The notes: a model not told the origin generated them from the letters alone. Counted from the first letter of the stretch, positions 1-8,880 are shown. The stretch: DNA of 47,353 bases from an uncultured Dialister sp. (GCA_934178345.1 CAKPQG010000018.1:1-47353); one strand, 5' to 3'. Numbers and translations: made by a program.

Positions 1-212
1 TTCCGAGAGACGCCACCGGCAGTGGGAGCAGAAATATTGACCAAGGGGATCCCATTGGCTGTTTCCTGCACTAATGGCTGACGGTTTCCTGGGGCTCTCT
101 GGTCTGGCAGAATCGGTGCTTCCGCAAAAATAACAGTATCAGCGAAGCACGCTCCTGCTAAGAGAAAGCTCATGATTTTTCGAGCTAATAGATTGAGATA
201 TTTTCTTTTCAT
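1..212 (-). CDS. TpsA-type exoprotein, N-terminal fragment (runs off the window)
   Basis: This is the 5' end of a secreted two-partner-secretion exoprotein (filamentous haemagglutinin type); only about 70 codons lie in the window. Translation from the ATG at 212 gives a basic N-terminus and a hydrophobic stretch (FLLAGACFADTVIFAEA), consistent with a Sec signal. It then shows NGIPLVNISAPTAGGVSR, which is the start of the conserved haemagglutination-activity (TPS) domain recognised by TpsB partners. An AAAGGAAG ribosome-binding site lies about 10 nt upstream. It follows tpsB on the same strand, 113 bp away, the usual B-then-A order. Size and function of the passenger cannot be seen. The family call is firm; the substrate or role is not. 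Confidence 0.85.
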   Translation of the reverse strand, partial: MKRKYLNLLARKIMSFLLAGACFADTVIFAEAPILPDQRAPGNRQPLVQETANGIPLVNISAPTAGGVSR

Positions 213-325
213 GAAGTATGACACTTCCTTTGAATTATCGGTGACTGGTGGACTAGTGACTGGCGACTAGGGAGAATAAAAACCAGTCACTAGTCACCAG
301 TCCACTAGTTGCTTATTGTATATTT
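213..325. repeat. Inverted heptamer arrays between tpsB and tpsA
   Basis: Tandem 7-bp units of the AGTGACT/GGTGACT type (about 238-270) are followed, after a short AT-rich loop, by their reverse complement (about 282-310). Transcribed, they would form a long hairpin between the two genes. It could attenuate or stabilise the tpsB-tpsA message; this role is inferred. Confidence 0.6.
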
Positions 326-2011
326 CTAAAATTTGCAAGTAATAGTGAATCCCATCGGCCACCGTTTCGTATGATATCCTTCAGGTTTGTATAATGCTCT
401 ACTGATAAACGCATCGTAGGAAATACCAGAGGAAAAGGTTCCTCTCATCCCGATAGTAGCACCGGCAATGGTTCTACCTACCAATGTGTCGGTACTAACA
501 CCATACACAGAACCTACGTCCAGTCCCACATAGGCTTCACTACGCAAAGAGGGAATTGCACTGGCTAATTCATTTCGTAAGTACCAACCACTTTCGCCCA
601 TGAGCGTGTACTCTCCGTCAAAGCCATTCACAGTATATCTGTTTCCGATACTTAGCATATCCACCCCATAGAGACGATTGCCTTTGCTATTCCATTGTCC
701 GTGAAGGGTACTGGAAAAAGTAGCGGGGCGATGTCCCATGGTAAAAGGCTGATACCAATCTACATCAAAGAGCCACATCTGGTATCTTGTCTTTGGCGCA
801 TCTGGATATTCATTTTCTTTCTGCGCGCCGAACCATCCCATACCTTGTTTGTGCGCTACTCGAAGATACAAAGTATTTCTTCCGAAATAGATTCGGTCAT
901 TGAATCCAATTTCCAAAGCTGATGTGTCCATGGCTTGCACAGGAATTTCCGTATCATTGATGAAATAATGAGAATTCCGTTTGCTCACCGTAATATCCAT
1001 GGATCGTCTTTCTGTCTGAGAACGAGAAATCAAATGATCAAGACGTACACGGGTCGTTTGCGACGTTCCGGAACTGGTAAAGTCATATGGCTTAGAGAAG
1101 ACAAGTTGGTTGTACCTATTTCTGCTGTGACTGATGGTCAGTCTATTTTTGCCATAGGGAATCGAATAGCTAAAGCTCTGACTTCGTGTCCCCTTTTCGC
1201 TCCAATCTCGCCTAGTATCTAGCGTATTGGATATGTATAAAGCATCATTGGCATTGAACACTTGATCAAATCCAAGGCTAGTTGTAAATTGGTCTTTCCC
1301 CGTTTCTTTCATCCCTGAATCATCGAAAGACAAACTGCCATGGACTTGTTTCTGGCTATGAATGGTGAGTTCCAAATCCGAAAACCCCGGTTCATTGGGT
1401 GGAAGGATTCTCATAGACACATCGAGCGAAGAGACCCGCTTCATATTCTCCAGACCTTCCTCTAGCATCCGAAGATTCATCAAATCTCCCTCTCGGATGG
1501 GGAAAGCATTTTTCCATGGAAGATTCTCGCTTCCCTTTGCATATACCACTTTTCTTAACTTTCCAGGGGCACAATACAAAACAAGTTTCTTCCCAGATAG
1601 ATTTTGCTCCGGTATCACCACCTGGCTTGTCACATAGCCCTTATCTTGTAATTTTTGATTCAGTTTCCGTACCAATTCTTCTATATCTGACAGCTTCAAA
1701 TTTCTATTTTTGTAGGAAGGAAGCAAGTCATACAGAAAGTCCAATTCTTCAGGTAGATTTTTCAGCGTGATTTCTTGCACATAAAAAGCAGCTGATGGAA
1801 GGGAGCCACTGGACATCCCTTTCTCACCATCTGCTTTTTCTATTTTTATACGAGGCAGACTTTCTCTGTCTGCTTTCCACTTGGCTATTTCTTTCGCTTG
1901 ATTTTGCAATTCCTGGTGCGCAAAAGGTTGTGATACATCTGCAGCATCTACAGATACTTGCGTACCAAGGCATAAAAGCGTGATTGGTATAATTATCCAT
2001 CTATTTTTCAT
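326..2011 (-). CDS. TpsB two-partner-secretion outer-membrane transporter (ShlB/FhaC/HecB family)
   Basis: Outer-membrane Omp85-superfamily transporter that secretes and activates the partner TpsA encoded next to it. The 561-residue length is typical. A signal peptide (about residues 1-23) is followed by a Gln/Lys-rich helix and a polypeptide-transport-associated (POTRA) region at about 75-215 (for example LSDIEELVRKLNQKLQDKGYVTSQV). The ShlB-type barrel fills the rest and ends in Phe, as outer-membrane barrels do (GFTITCKF). The ATG at 2011 has a GGGAGGG site 8-10 nt upstream, and a good promoter lies at 2060-2088. Heptamer repeats separate it from tpsA. The only alternative is another Omp85/POTRA transporter, but the tpsA start next door argues for TpsB. 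Confidence 0.93.
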   Translation of the reverse strand: MKNRWIIIPITLLCLGTQVSVDAADVSQPFAHQELQNQAKEIAKWKADRESLPRIKIEKADGEKGMSSGSLPSAAFYVQEITLKNLPEELDFLYDLLPSYKNRNLKLSDIEELVRKLNQKLQDKGYVTSQVVIPEQNLSGKKLVLYCAPGKLRKVVYAKGSENLPWKNAFPIREGDLMNLRMLEEGLENMKRVSSLDVSMRILPPNEPGFSDLELTIHSQKQVHGSLSFDDSGMKETGKDQFTTSLGFDQVFNANDALYISNTLDTRRDWSEKGTRSQSFSYSIPYGKNRLTISHSRNRYNQLVFSKPYDFTSSGTSQTTRVRLDHLISRSQTERRSMDITVSKRNSHYFINDTEIPVQAMDTSALEIGFNDRIYFGRNTLYLRVAHKQGMGWFGAQKENEYPDAPKTRYQMWLFDVDWYQPFTMGHRPATFSSTLHGQWNSKGNRLYGVDMLSIGNRYTVNGFDGEYTLMGESGWYLRNELASAIPSLRSEAYVGLDVGSVYGVSTDTLVGRTIAGATIGMRGTFSSGISYDAFISRALYKPEGYHTKRWPMGFTITCKF

Positions 2012-2059
2012 ATGGTTTCCCTCCCTTACATGTGAGGCTTTTCTTCTTCTTGATTACTC

Positions 2060-2088
2060 ATTCTAGCACTAACAATGAGTATTTGCAA
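2060..2088 (-). promoter_or_regulatory. Promoter of tpsB
   Basis: On the minus strand, TTGCAA (2083-2088) and TAGAAT (2060-2065) are separated by 17 bp. They lie about 50 bp upstream of the tpsB start. Confidence 0.6.
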
Positions 2089-2148
2089 AACCTTATGATA
2101 CCTTTCCTTTATAGTAAAATATAGTTTTCCATGATTTGGGCAGATTTT

Positions 2149-2313
2149 TAAGGAAATACTGATTAAATCGCAGAATCAGATTTCATATGGATATTCATGC
2201 ACTGCTTCGTCATTATTCTCCTTAAACAGCTCGCCATTCGCGTCGAATAATTCCTCGCATTGCATGAATATCCAAGAATGAAATCTGATAACGGTTTAAT
2301 CAGTGTTTCCTTA
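2149..2313. mobile_element. 165-bp MITE, copy 1 (TA-flanked, IS630/mariner-like ends)
   Basis: The ends are imperfect inverted repeats, TAAGGAAATACTGATTAAAT and its counterpart ATTTAATCAGTGTTTCCTTA-like at 2291-2313, each bounded by a TA. There is no ORF, and the interior is itself palindromic (ATATTCATGCA...TGCATGAATAT). A second copy of exactly the same length lies at 43207-43371. TA at both ends is what IS630/Tc1-type transposases leave; no transposase is in the window. The rest of 2089-2485 shows no gene. Confidence 0.75.
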
Positions 2314-2485
2314 ACTCAATATAACGGGCCGGTTGTCAAGACCACGTTTTGAAATTTTTAGCACACTTCATAGCATTCTAACACAATGCGTTTAACATGC
2401 ACAAAGTTGACAGGGCAGCGGCAGAAGGACTTCGATAAGCACAGTGCCTTTGTCTACTCTTCTAACGGCTAAGGAATCACTCATA

Positions 2486-2523
2486 GAAAAAGGGCGTGAT
2501 GCTCTTGCATCACGCCCTTTTTC
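2486..2523. terminator. Bidirectional intrinsic terminator after truA
   Basis: The stem AGGGCGTGATG/CATCACGCCCT has a short loop, with A-tract and T-tract on its two sides. It directly follows the truA stop codon. Confidence 0.9.
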
Positions 2524-3323
2524 TATGCGCCGCACCAGGGGTAGAGGGGCTCTTGCAATGTCTCATCGATCGCTTCTTTCGTGATCGGCTGAAAATAAAC
2601 TTTGAGAAGGGCAAGGCCTTCCGCCGGAGCGGTGAGACCGAGCTCTCGGCGGTCGCGAGCAGTGATGATCTGCTTGAGATCTTCCGGCGTAAGGACACCG
2701 CTCCCTGCATCGACCAGAGCGCCGGCGATGTTTCTGACCATGTGGTAGAGAAAGCCTTCGCCGGTGACGTAGATCCAGATGAGAGGCCCCACTTTCCGAA
2801 GACGGATCTCATGGACAAGCCGCACGGGATCGGAGGGGACGGAGTTGTTTCCACGGAAGGAGGTGAAGTCGTGGCGGCCTTCCAAAACTTTGGCGGCCGC
2901 TTCCATTTTCGCAAGGTCGAGCTGTTTGCCGGTGCGCCAGATGGTGCGCACGAGGAAGGGTGAGGCTTCGCGGCTCTCGGTCAATAGGTAGCCGTAGGTC
3001 TTACCGAAGTTGCGGCGGCGAACGGAGAAGTCTTCGTCCATCTCTCGGCTTTGCCGGACGCGGATATCGCGCGGAAGGAGGGCATTCATGGCGTGGACAA
3101 ATCGGTCTTGCGGAATGCGGGACTCGGTGTAGAAGGTACACTCCTGCCCATAGGCATGGACGCCGGCATCGGTGCGGGCGACGAAGTAAATGGTTGTCTT
3201 CTTTCCCGTCAGCTGAAGGAGTGTATTCTCGAGCATTTCCTGCACGGTCATGCGGGTGGGCTGGCGCTGGAAGCCGGCATAGTTTGTTCCTTCGTAGGAA
3301 ACGGTGATCCAGATATTTCGCAT
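2523..3323 (-). CDS. truA: tRNA pseudouridine(38-40) synthase TruA
   Basis: Cytoplasmic enzyme that isomerises U38-U40 in tRNA anticodon arms. At 266 residues it is full length. The N-terminal YEGTNYAGFQRQP and the catalytic motif RTDAGVHA (Asp at about residue 52) are clear, and the C-terminal half has the family's FLYHMVRNIAG motif. The ATG at 3323 has an AAGGAC site about 8 nt upstream. It lies downstream of the ECF transporter genes on the same strand, an order common in Firmicutes, but here 565 bp of repeats separate it from ecfT. It may therefore have its own promoter. A terminator follows directly. Confidence 0.96.
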   Translation of the reverse strand: MRNIWITVSYEGTNYAGFQRQPTRMTVQEMLENTLLQLTGKKTTIYFVARTDAGVHAYGQECTFYTESRIPQDRFVHAMNALLPRDIRVRQSREMDEDFSVRRRNFGKTYGYLLTESREASPFLVRTIWRTGKQLDLAKMEAAAKVLEGRHDFTSFRGNNSVPSDPVRLVHEIRLRKVGPLIWIYVTGEGFLYHMVRNIAGALVDAGSGVLTPEDLKQIITARDRRELGLTAPAEGLALLKVYFQPITKEAIDETLQEPLYPWCGA

Positions 3324-3888
3324 GGGATAGTCCTTCGGGAAAAATAGTGACTAGTGGCTAGTGACTGGGGATTAGGGATTAGAGGCTCGGGTTGATAGGC
3401 TAGCCCCTTGGGCGGCTCCACCCATTGATTATGAATGAAAGCTTTGCGCGAATTAGAAATGAGAAATAGTGGTGGCGGTTCCGCCGCAATTTTCAATGGA
3501 CGATGCCCGAAAGTGGCATTTAGTCACTAGTATTGCGATTTGTTAACTTCTGGACTTAGTGAGAAGTGGTGGAATATCTTGGCTCCCCATCGGGGGAGCT
3601 CCCCGAAGGGGAGAGGGGGCTACATAGAGGTATTGCATGAAAGTGTTGGGTTATCGATAGTATCGGACCATTCAACATAATACACTATACCGCTGGCATG
3701 CCCCTATTGCCTTCGGCACTTCCCCCAAAGGGGGAAGCAAGTCGCTACGACGCTAATTCTAACTACATTTGTATGTCGATTGAAGGTCCTCTTAATCGAA
3801 ATACGCAATACCAGTCACTAGTCACTAGTCACTTCTAATCCCTGCTTTCAAACTTCAGGATTCCATGTGGCTAACCCCACGCCCCATT
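3324..3888. repeat. Mosaic repeat block between ecfT and truA
   Basis: There is no gene here. 3340-3400 and 3800-3850 carry AGTCACT/AATCCCT-type 7-bp tandem units. 3385-3530 carries the fixed modules TTAGCCCNTGGGGCG..., a 'GAAAGCTTTGCGCGAATTAG' boundary and GGCGATGCCC. 3566-3765 is a diverged copy of the C/G-rich palindromic MITE-2 described at 10553, 38253 and 42487. Confidence 0.75.
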
Positions 3889-4692
3889 CTATCTCATGAC
3901 TACATACAGTGCGATGAGGGCGCCGGTCACGAGGGCAATGGCGATGAAGGCATTTCTATCCCGCCAGGTATAGGAGAGCTGGTGCATCTTGGTACGTCCT
4001 TCGCCGCCGCGATAGCAGCGGGCTTCCATGGCGGTCGCGAGGTCGTCGGCGCGTCGGAAGGCGGAGATGAAGAGCGGGACGAGGAGTGGGATCATGTTCT
4101 TGGCGCGCTGCCAGAGATTGCCGTTCACGAAGTCAGCGCCTCGAGAGGACTGGGCTTTCATGATGCGGTCAGTTTCTTCCAAAAGTGTCGGGATGAAGCG
4201 AAGCGCGATGGTCATCATCATGGCGAGTTCGTGCGCGGGTACCCCGAAGCGACGGAAGGGCATCAGGAGGTCTTCGATGCCGTCGGTCAGGACGATCGGG
4301 CTCGTGGTATAGGTGAGAAGCGAGGAGAAAGCGATGAGGAAGACGAGGCGCAGTGTCATGACGATGCCGTTCCTGATGCCTTCTTCGCTGATGTGAATGA
4401 ATTTCCACGAAAAGATTTCCGTCCCCGGGGTGGTGAGGATGTGGATGAGCATGGTGAAAACAAGGATCACCCAAAGGGGCTTGATGGCCTTCCAGATCAT
4501 TTTCGCCGGTACGCCGGAGAGGGCAATGGCAAGGAAGGTGAAGCCTGCGACGACTATGTAGGAATACAGGTTATTCGCGAGGAAAATCGCGACGATGAAG
4601 ATCATGGTACAGAGGATCTTTGCACGGGGGTCCATCTGGTGCAGGTACGAATGGCCGGGATAGTACTGGCCGAGGGTCATATCAGTGAGCAT
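3889..4692 (-). CDS. ecfT: ECF transporter transmembrane protein EcfT
   Basis: Membrane scaffold of the energy-coupling-factor module, which joins interchangeable vitamin or metal-binding S components to the EcfA ATPases. The 267 residues have the family start (LGQYYPGHSYLHQMDPRAK), several hydrophobic membrane segments and the two cytoplasmic coupling motifs, SSRG (about 181-184) and EARCYRGG (about 224-231), which contact the ATPases. It overlaps the 3' end of ecfA2 by 11 bp, indicating translational coupling. An alternative ATG four codons downstream is possible. No S component is nearby, so this is the housekeeping (group II) ECF module and its substrates cannot be read here. Confidence 0.94.
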   Translation of the reverse strand: MLTDMTLGQYYPGHSYLHQMDPRAKILCTMIFIVAIFLANNLYSYIVVAGFTFLAIALSGVPAKMIWKAIKPLWVILVFTMLIHILTTPGTEIFSWKFIHISEEGIRNGIVMTLRLVFLIAFSSLLTYTTSPIVLTDGIEDLLMPFRRFGVPAHELAMMMTIALRFIPTLLEETDRIMKAQSSRGADFVNGNLWQRAKNMIPLLVPLFISAFRRADDLATAMEARCYRGGEGRTKMHQLSYTWRDRNAFIAIALVTGALIALYVVMR

Positions 4693-5551
4693 GTGTCTTA
4701 CCTCCCAGCATCTTTGCCATTTTTTCTACGGCTTCTTCGGTCGTTTTTGCCTCTTCCGGCACGGGGATGCCCTTCTCTTTCAGGTAGAGGAGGGTCTGCG
4801 TGAGGGGCGGAGCATCGACGCCGCAGGCCTTAAGTTCTTCTCTGTGGTGGAGGAAGATATCCATCGGTTCGCCGTCCAGCACAAGTCGGCCTTTGTGCAT
4901 GACGAGAAGGCGGGTCGCCAGGCGTGCGATGTCATCCATATTATGCGAGACGAGGATGACGGAGAATACGCCTTTCTTGTACCAGCTCTGGATGCGGGAG
5001 AAAATTTCCCGCCGCCCGATGGGATCAAGGCCTGCCGATGGTTCGTCCAGGATGAGGAAATCCGGGTGCATCGCGATGACGCCGGCAATGGCGACGCGGC
5101 GCTGCTGCCCGCCGGAGAGGCGGAAGGGCGAGCGGCCTGCGAAGGTGTCGTAGTCAAGACCGGCAAATTTCATGGCGCTTTTCACGCGCTTTTCTGCCTC
5201 TTCTTCATCACACCCCAGATTCATCGGCCCGAAGGCGATGTCTTTGGCGACGGTTTCTTCGAAAAGCTGGTGCTCCGGGTACTGGAAAACCATGCCGACC
5301 GAGTGTCGCTTGGCGACGGCGGCTTTGGATTTCTCGGCAAGGTCGACACCATCGATGGTGACTTTGCCGCAGGTCGGATGGATGAGCCCATTCAGGTGCT
5401 GGATGAGTGTCGATTTCCCGCTCCCTGTATGACCGATAATGCCGATGAATTCTCCTTTTTCGATGGTGAGATCGACATCATCCAGGGCCGTCTTTTCAAA
5501 TGGCGAACCCTTGCCATAAATATAACTTATATGTTCGACGCGTATGGACAT
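4682..5551 (-). CDS. ecfA2: ECF transporter ATPase EcfA2 (CbiO-type)
   Basis: ABC ATPase that energises vitamin uptake together with EcfA1 and EcfT. The 289 residues contain Walker A GHTGSGKST (about 41-49), signature LSGGQQRR (about 144-151), Walker B FLILDEPSAGLDP (about 165-177) and the switch His in ILVSHNMDD. It starts inside the end of ecfA1 (25-bp overlap) and overlaps ecfT. The three genes are clearly one operon transcribed from ecfA1. Confidence 0.95.
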   Translation of the reverse strand: MSIRVEHISYIYGKGSPFEKTALDDVDLTIEKGEFIGIIGHTGSGKSTLIQHLNGLIHPTCGKVTIDGVDLAEKSKAAVAKRHSVGMVFQYPEHQLFEETVAKDIAFGPMNLGCDEEEAEKRVKSAMKFAGLDYDTFAGRSPFRLSGGQQRRVAIAGVIAMHPDFLILDEPSAGLDPIGRREIFSRIQSWYKKGVFSVILVSHNMDDIARLATRLLVMHKGRLVLDGEPMDIFLHHREELKACGVDAPPLTQTLLYLKEKGIPVPEEAKTTEEAVEKMAKMLGGKTHAH

Positions 5552-6402
5552 AGTGCTTCTCCCAGCTCCTCATCTGTCATGCAATCTTCAGGAATCTCGT
5601 AGCCTTTTTTACGAAGCCCATGGGCAAGGTCGGCAGCGACCGGGACATCGAGCCCCATGGCCGTCAGCTTGTCTGCCTGCGAGAAGACTTCGCGTGCTGT
5701 CCCCTGCATCTGAAGCTTCGTGCGGTCGACGACCAGCACATGATCCGCCGTCACGGCTTCCTCCATGAAATGGGTAATCAGTACGATGGTGATCCCTTCC
5801 GAGCGGTTCAGCTCATGGATGGTATCCATGACTTCCTTGCGTCCCAGAGGATCGAGCATCGCCGTCGGTTCGTCAAGGACGATGCAGTCCGGATGCATCG
5901 CGAGTACGCCGGCGATGGCGATCCTCTGCTTCTGTCCGCCGGAGAGCATCGCCGGTGAATGCGTGCGGTACGCGCTCATGCCGACTTTTTCCAGCGCATA
6001 ATCCACGCGCTTTCGGATTTCTTCTGCGGGTACACCCAGATTCTCCGGGCCAAAGGCGACGTCTTCTTCGACGATGGCCGCGACCAGCTGGTTATCCGGA
6101 TTCTGAAAGACCATGCCGACTTTTTGCCGGATATCCCAGATATGCTCCATGTCGCTGGTTTTCATGCCTTCTACAATGACTTCGCCTGAAGTCGGAAGGT
6201 ACAGGGCATTGAGATGCCTGGCGAGTGTAGACTTGCCGCTCCCATTTGTGCCAATGATGGCGGTGAAGGATCCCTTCGGGATCGTGCAGGTCACATCCGA
6301 CAGCGCGTCGAATGTCTTCCCGTCCTCCGTCTCGAAGGTATGTGTCAAATGACGGATGTCGAAGAGGATCTCTTTCCCATCCTGTGTCATAGTTTCTTCC
6401 AT
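5527..6402 (-). CDS. ecfA1: ECF transporter ATPase EcfA1 (CbiO-type)
   Basis: First gene of the ECF operon; an ABC ATPase of 291 residues. Walker A is GTNGSGKST, the signature is LSGGQKQR and Walker B is CIVLDEPTAMLDP. The open frame continues upstream to 6573, but those 57 codons translate the intergenic heptamer repeat (a Ser/His/Gln/Pro-rich stretch) and show no ABC homology. I therefore place the start at the ATG at 6400-6402, which has an AGAGGA site 5-6 nt upstream. Automated calls may wrongly extend it. Confidence 0.94.
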   Translation of the reverse strand: MEETMTQDGKEILFDIRHLTHTFETEDGKTFDALSDVTCTIPKGSFTAIIGTNGSGKSTLARHLNALYLPTSGEVIVEGMKTSDMEHIWDIRQKVGMVFQNPDNQLVAAIVEEDVAFGPENLGVPAEEIRKRVDYALEKVGMSAYRTHSPAMLSGGQKQRIAIAGVLAMHPDCIVLDEPTAMLDPLGRKEVMDTIHELNRSEGITIVLITHFMEEAVTADHVLVVDRTKLQMQGTAREVFSQADKLTAMGLDVPVAADLAHGLRKKGYEIPEDCMTDEELGEALCPYASNI

Positions 6403-6930
6403 ATGTCCTCTTTCCTTAGCGTAAGTTTGAAAGCAGGGATTAGGGATTAGTAGCCAGGGATTAGAAGCCTCGAGTGACTGGTGACTGGTGACTAAATGCC
6501 ACTTTCGGGCATCGCCACTATCTATACTCTGCGGTGCTTCCATATTTTTATGCGCCGCACCAGCACTCCTCACTCCTAACTCCTCACTCCTAACTGGCGA
6601 GCAAAGCTTTCATCCACAATCAGTGGACGAGCCGCCTCACGAGCTAACCCCCAAAAGTACAGATTAAGGAAACACTGATTAAATCGTTGCCTTAATCAGC
6701 GATTCCCAAGGGTAACAATGATACTTTATCATAACAAATATGGCTCTGCGTAGTCAATTTATATTGTATAGATAGAGCAGTTTATTGTCAATTTATTTTT
6801 ATATATACAGTCGACAATGCAAAGACTCCGGTTTTTGCCATTGGAGAGAACGGATATGTGAAGAGAAAAAAGCAAAAGATGCCATCAGCGAGGCTCCCGT
6901 GTTTCCCCGATACCAAGCCTCTCCCCTCCT
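6403..6930. repeat. Mosaic repeat block and short MITE remnant upstream of ecfA1
   Basis: There is no gene here. 6430-6500 holds 7-bp tandem units (GGGATTA, GTGACTG). 6495-6660 holds the GGCATCGCC/CGCCGCAC modules, an ACTCCTC/ACTCCTA heptamer run and the AAAGCTTTCATCC boundary. 6664-6710 is a short palindrome with the same ends as the 165-bp MITE (GGAAACACTGATTAAATCG...). 6711-6930 is AT-rich and shows nothing I can name apart from the downstream promoter. Confidence 0.65.
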
Positions 6931-6934
6931 CTCA

Positions 6935-6943
6935 TGCTATAAT
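6935..6943 (+). promoter_or_regulatory. Extended -10 promoter of the EamA transporter gene
   Basis: TGCTATAAT gives a TGn extended -10 element followed by a consensus -10, about 30 bp before the start codon. I see no good -35. An AAAAAGGAG ribosome-binding site follows at about 6955-6962. Confidence 0.6.
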
Positions 6944-6972
6944 AGGGACATACAAAAAGGAGTCACCCATCT

Positions 6973-7842
6973 ATGTCACAAACATTTTATGCCGCACTCG
7001 TTTTGGCCGGCGGCGCTTCCTATGGTATCATTTCCACACTCGTCAAGCTCTCCTATCGGGCGGGCTTTTCTATCAATGACGTCTCTTCTATCCAGTATTT
7101 TCTTGGATTTCTTCTGCTCTGGACCATCTGGCTTCTTCGCGTGCGGAGATTCCCCGCGAAAAAGACCGCACTGGCCTTTCTCCTGACCGGTATTCCGCTC
7201 TCAGGCACCACCATGCTCTACAACCATGCACTGGAGACCCTGCCCGCTTCGCTTGCCGTCATCTTCCTTTTCCAGTCCATCTGGCTCGGCACGCTCGCCG
7301 AGTGCTTGATCCGACGTGAGAAGCCTACCCGCATCCGTCTTCTTTCCATCGCGATCGTCCTCGCAGGCACTGTACTGGCCGCGGGCGTGGTTGGTAGCGC
7401 TGCCGCCTTTTCCCTCTCCATCGGCATGCTTTGGGGACTTGCTGCCGCGATTTCCTACACCACCGGTCTTCTCTGTATGAACCGCATCGGGCGAGGCATC
7501 CATCCCATCACCAAAAGCGCCCTCATGGTAAGCGGCGCGCTCGTGATGGTTCTCCTCTTTCTGCCGCCTAACTTTCCGGTATCGCCCACACATTTTGCCT
7601 CTATCCTTCCCTACGGGATCCCCCTCACCCTCTTCGGTGTCTTCCTCCCCCCGCTCCTCTTTGGCAGCGGGATGCCGCACATCTCCCCCGGCCTCGGCAG
7701 TCTTCTCGCTGCCAGCGAGCTCCCCGCCGCCCTCTTCTTCTCCTTCCTGCTTCTCGGCGAATCGATCTCCTTCCTGCAGGTCATCGGCATCGTCATGATT
7801 CTCTTCGGGATCTGGCTGGGGAACAGGAAACATGTAGTATAA
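6973..7842 (+). CDS. EamA/DMT-family membrane transporter
   Basis: An inner-membrane transporter of the drug/metabolite superfamily; 289 residues with about ten hydrophobic segments arranged as two EamA repeats. The second repeat ends in the typical SLLAASELPAALFFSFLLLGE pattern, shown here only in part: LLAASELPAALFF then LGESISFLQVIGI. Substrate cannot be predicted from sequence. The ATG at 6973 has AAAAAGGAG 8-10 nt upstream. Only 30 bp separate it from the HAD gene, so the two are probably co-transcribed. Confidence 0.88.
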   Translation: MSQTFYAALVLAGGASYGIISTLVKLSYRAGFSINDVSSIQYFLGFLLLWTIWLLRVRRFPAKKTALAFLLTGIPLSGTTMLYNHALETLPASLAVIFLFQSIWLGTLAECLIRREKPTRIRLLSIAIVLAGTVLAAGVVGSAAAFSLSIGMLWGLAAAISYTTGLLCMNRIGRGIHPITKSALMVSGALVMVLLFLPPNFPVSPTHFASILPYGIPLTLFGVFLPPLLFGSGMPHISPGLGSLLAASELPAALFFSFLLLGESISFLQVIGIVMILFGIWLGNRKHVV

Positions 7843-7872
7843 TGAAAGAAAATGATTTTCTCTGGAGGCCCT

Positions 7873-8634
7873 ATGAAGAAATACTTTTTCTTTGATATCG
7901 ACGGCACGCTGACCACGCCGCTTACTGCCGACTATCCCGACAGCACAAGAGAAGCCATCCGATGCCTCCAAAAGGCAGGGCACTTCGTCTCGCTTGCGAC
8001 CGGACGCATTCAGGCAGATGCCTGGCAGGTCGCGTGTGACCTTGGCATCACAGCCGCTGTCTCTGATGGAGGAAATGCGGTCACCATTGACGGCAAGATC
8101 CTCTATGATGAAGGCCTTCCGAGGGAAGACTGCCTCGCGATGCTCTCTGCCATCGACAGTGAGAAATATCCATGGGCGCTTGCGACTAGAAATGAGAAAT
8201 ACCGCATCACGACCACGAATACCTACCTCAAGAAGGTGGAAGACCGCTACTACGAGACGGAAGTGAACCCCGCTTTTGATTTTCACACTGCCTCTGTTAT
8301 TCACAAGATCTTCATCGCCTGCACCCGGAAGGAGGAAAAGGAAATCCCCCTGGGCCGCCTCCCCCACGTCTGGTTCCGCGCGGATACCATGCTCATCGAG
8401 CCTATCCATAAGGAGCGCGGCATCGAGGAACTTCAGCGACGCTTCGCCATTCCGGATGAAGACATCATCGTCTTTGGCGACGGCATGAATGACCGCACCA
8501 TGTTCCGCCCCGAATGGTTCTCCATCGCCATGGGAAATGCCAAGCCACAGCTCAAGGAAAAAGCCAAGTACATCACCCGCCGCGCTGATGAAGATGGCAT
8601 CTATGAAGCATGCAGGCGGTTTGGATGGATTTGA
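7873..8634 (+). CDS. HAD-superfamily (Cof-like, IIB) hydrolase
   Basis: Probable cytoplasmic sugar-phosphate or nucleotide phosphatase. The 253 residues have motif I FFDIDGTLT (nucleophile Asp at about residue 8, second Asp at about 10), a C2-type cap in the middle, and motif IV GDGMNDRTMF near residue 210. The start is the ATG at 7873, with GGAGG 5 nt upstream; an in-frame ATG at 7852 lies before that site and is not used. It forms a two-gene unit with the EamA transporter and is followed by a terminator. The exact substrate is unknown. Confidence 0.92.
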   Translation: MKKYFFFDIDGTLTTPLTADYPDSTREAIRCLQKAGHFVSLATGRIQADAWQVACDLGITAAVSDGGNAVTIDGKILYDEGLPREDCLAMLSAIDSEKYPWALATRNEKYRITTTNTYLKKVEDRYYETEVNPAFDFHTASVIHKIFIACTRKEEKEIPLGRLPHVWFRADTMLIEPIHKERGIEELQRRFAIPDEDIIVFGDGMNDRTMFRPEWFSIAMGNAKPQLKEKAKYITRRADEDGIYEACRRFGWI

Positions 8635-8660
8635 AAAAGCAGCCCCGGGCTGCTTTTTTT
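8634..8660 (+). terminator. Intrinsic terminator after the HAD gene
   Basis: The stem AAGCAGCC/GGGCTGCTT is followed by a T-run, directly after the stop codon. Confidence 0.85.
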
Positions 8661-8880
8661 AGTGAGGAGTGAGAAATGGTGGCGCGGCGCTTTTCGTCAT
8701 CCTGAGCGGAGAAAAAGGCTGTATGTTAGGGAGACGCTTCTCTGAATAACGGCAGCTGAGTCGAAGGATCTAAGGAAACGCCGCGAATTTTTTATAGGAT
8801 GCCGTTCAATCCGAATGATACCATAAGACAGAAAGAGGATAACCGCACGCTAAACGAGCGTTGCCTATACCATCTTGCAT
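8661..8880. repeat. Palindromic CATCCTGAGCGGAG/CTGAGTCGAAGGATC repeat and adjoining gap
   Basis: 8690-8780 is an imperfect palindromic element that recurs at 13218-13300, about 29990-30070 and 34528-34610. 8781-8880 shows no gene and no clear signal. Confidence 0.65.

Noticed and set aside
6403..6573. N-terminal extension of EcfA1
   Set aside because: The extra residues translate the heptamer repeat array; a good ribosome-binding site supports the ATG at 6402.
7201..8409. 402-codon minus-strand frame opposite the EamA and HAD genes
   Set aside because: It crosses the ends of two well-supported plus-strand genes, is rich in charged low-complexity sequence and has no recognisable domain.
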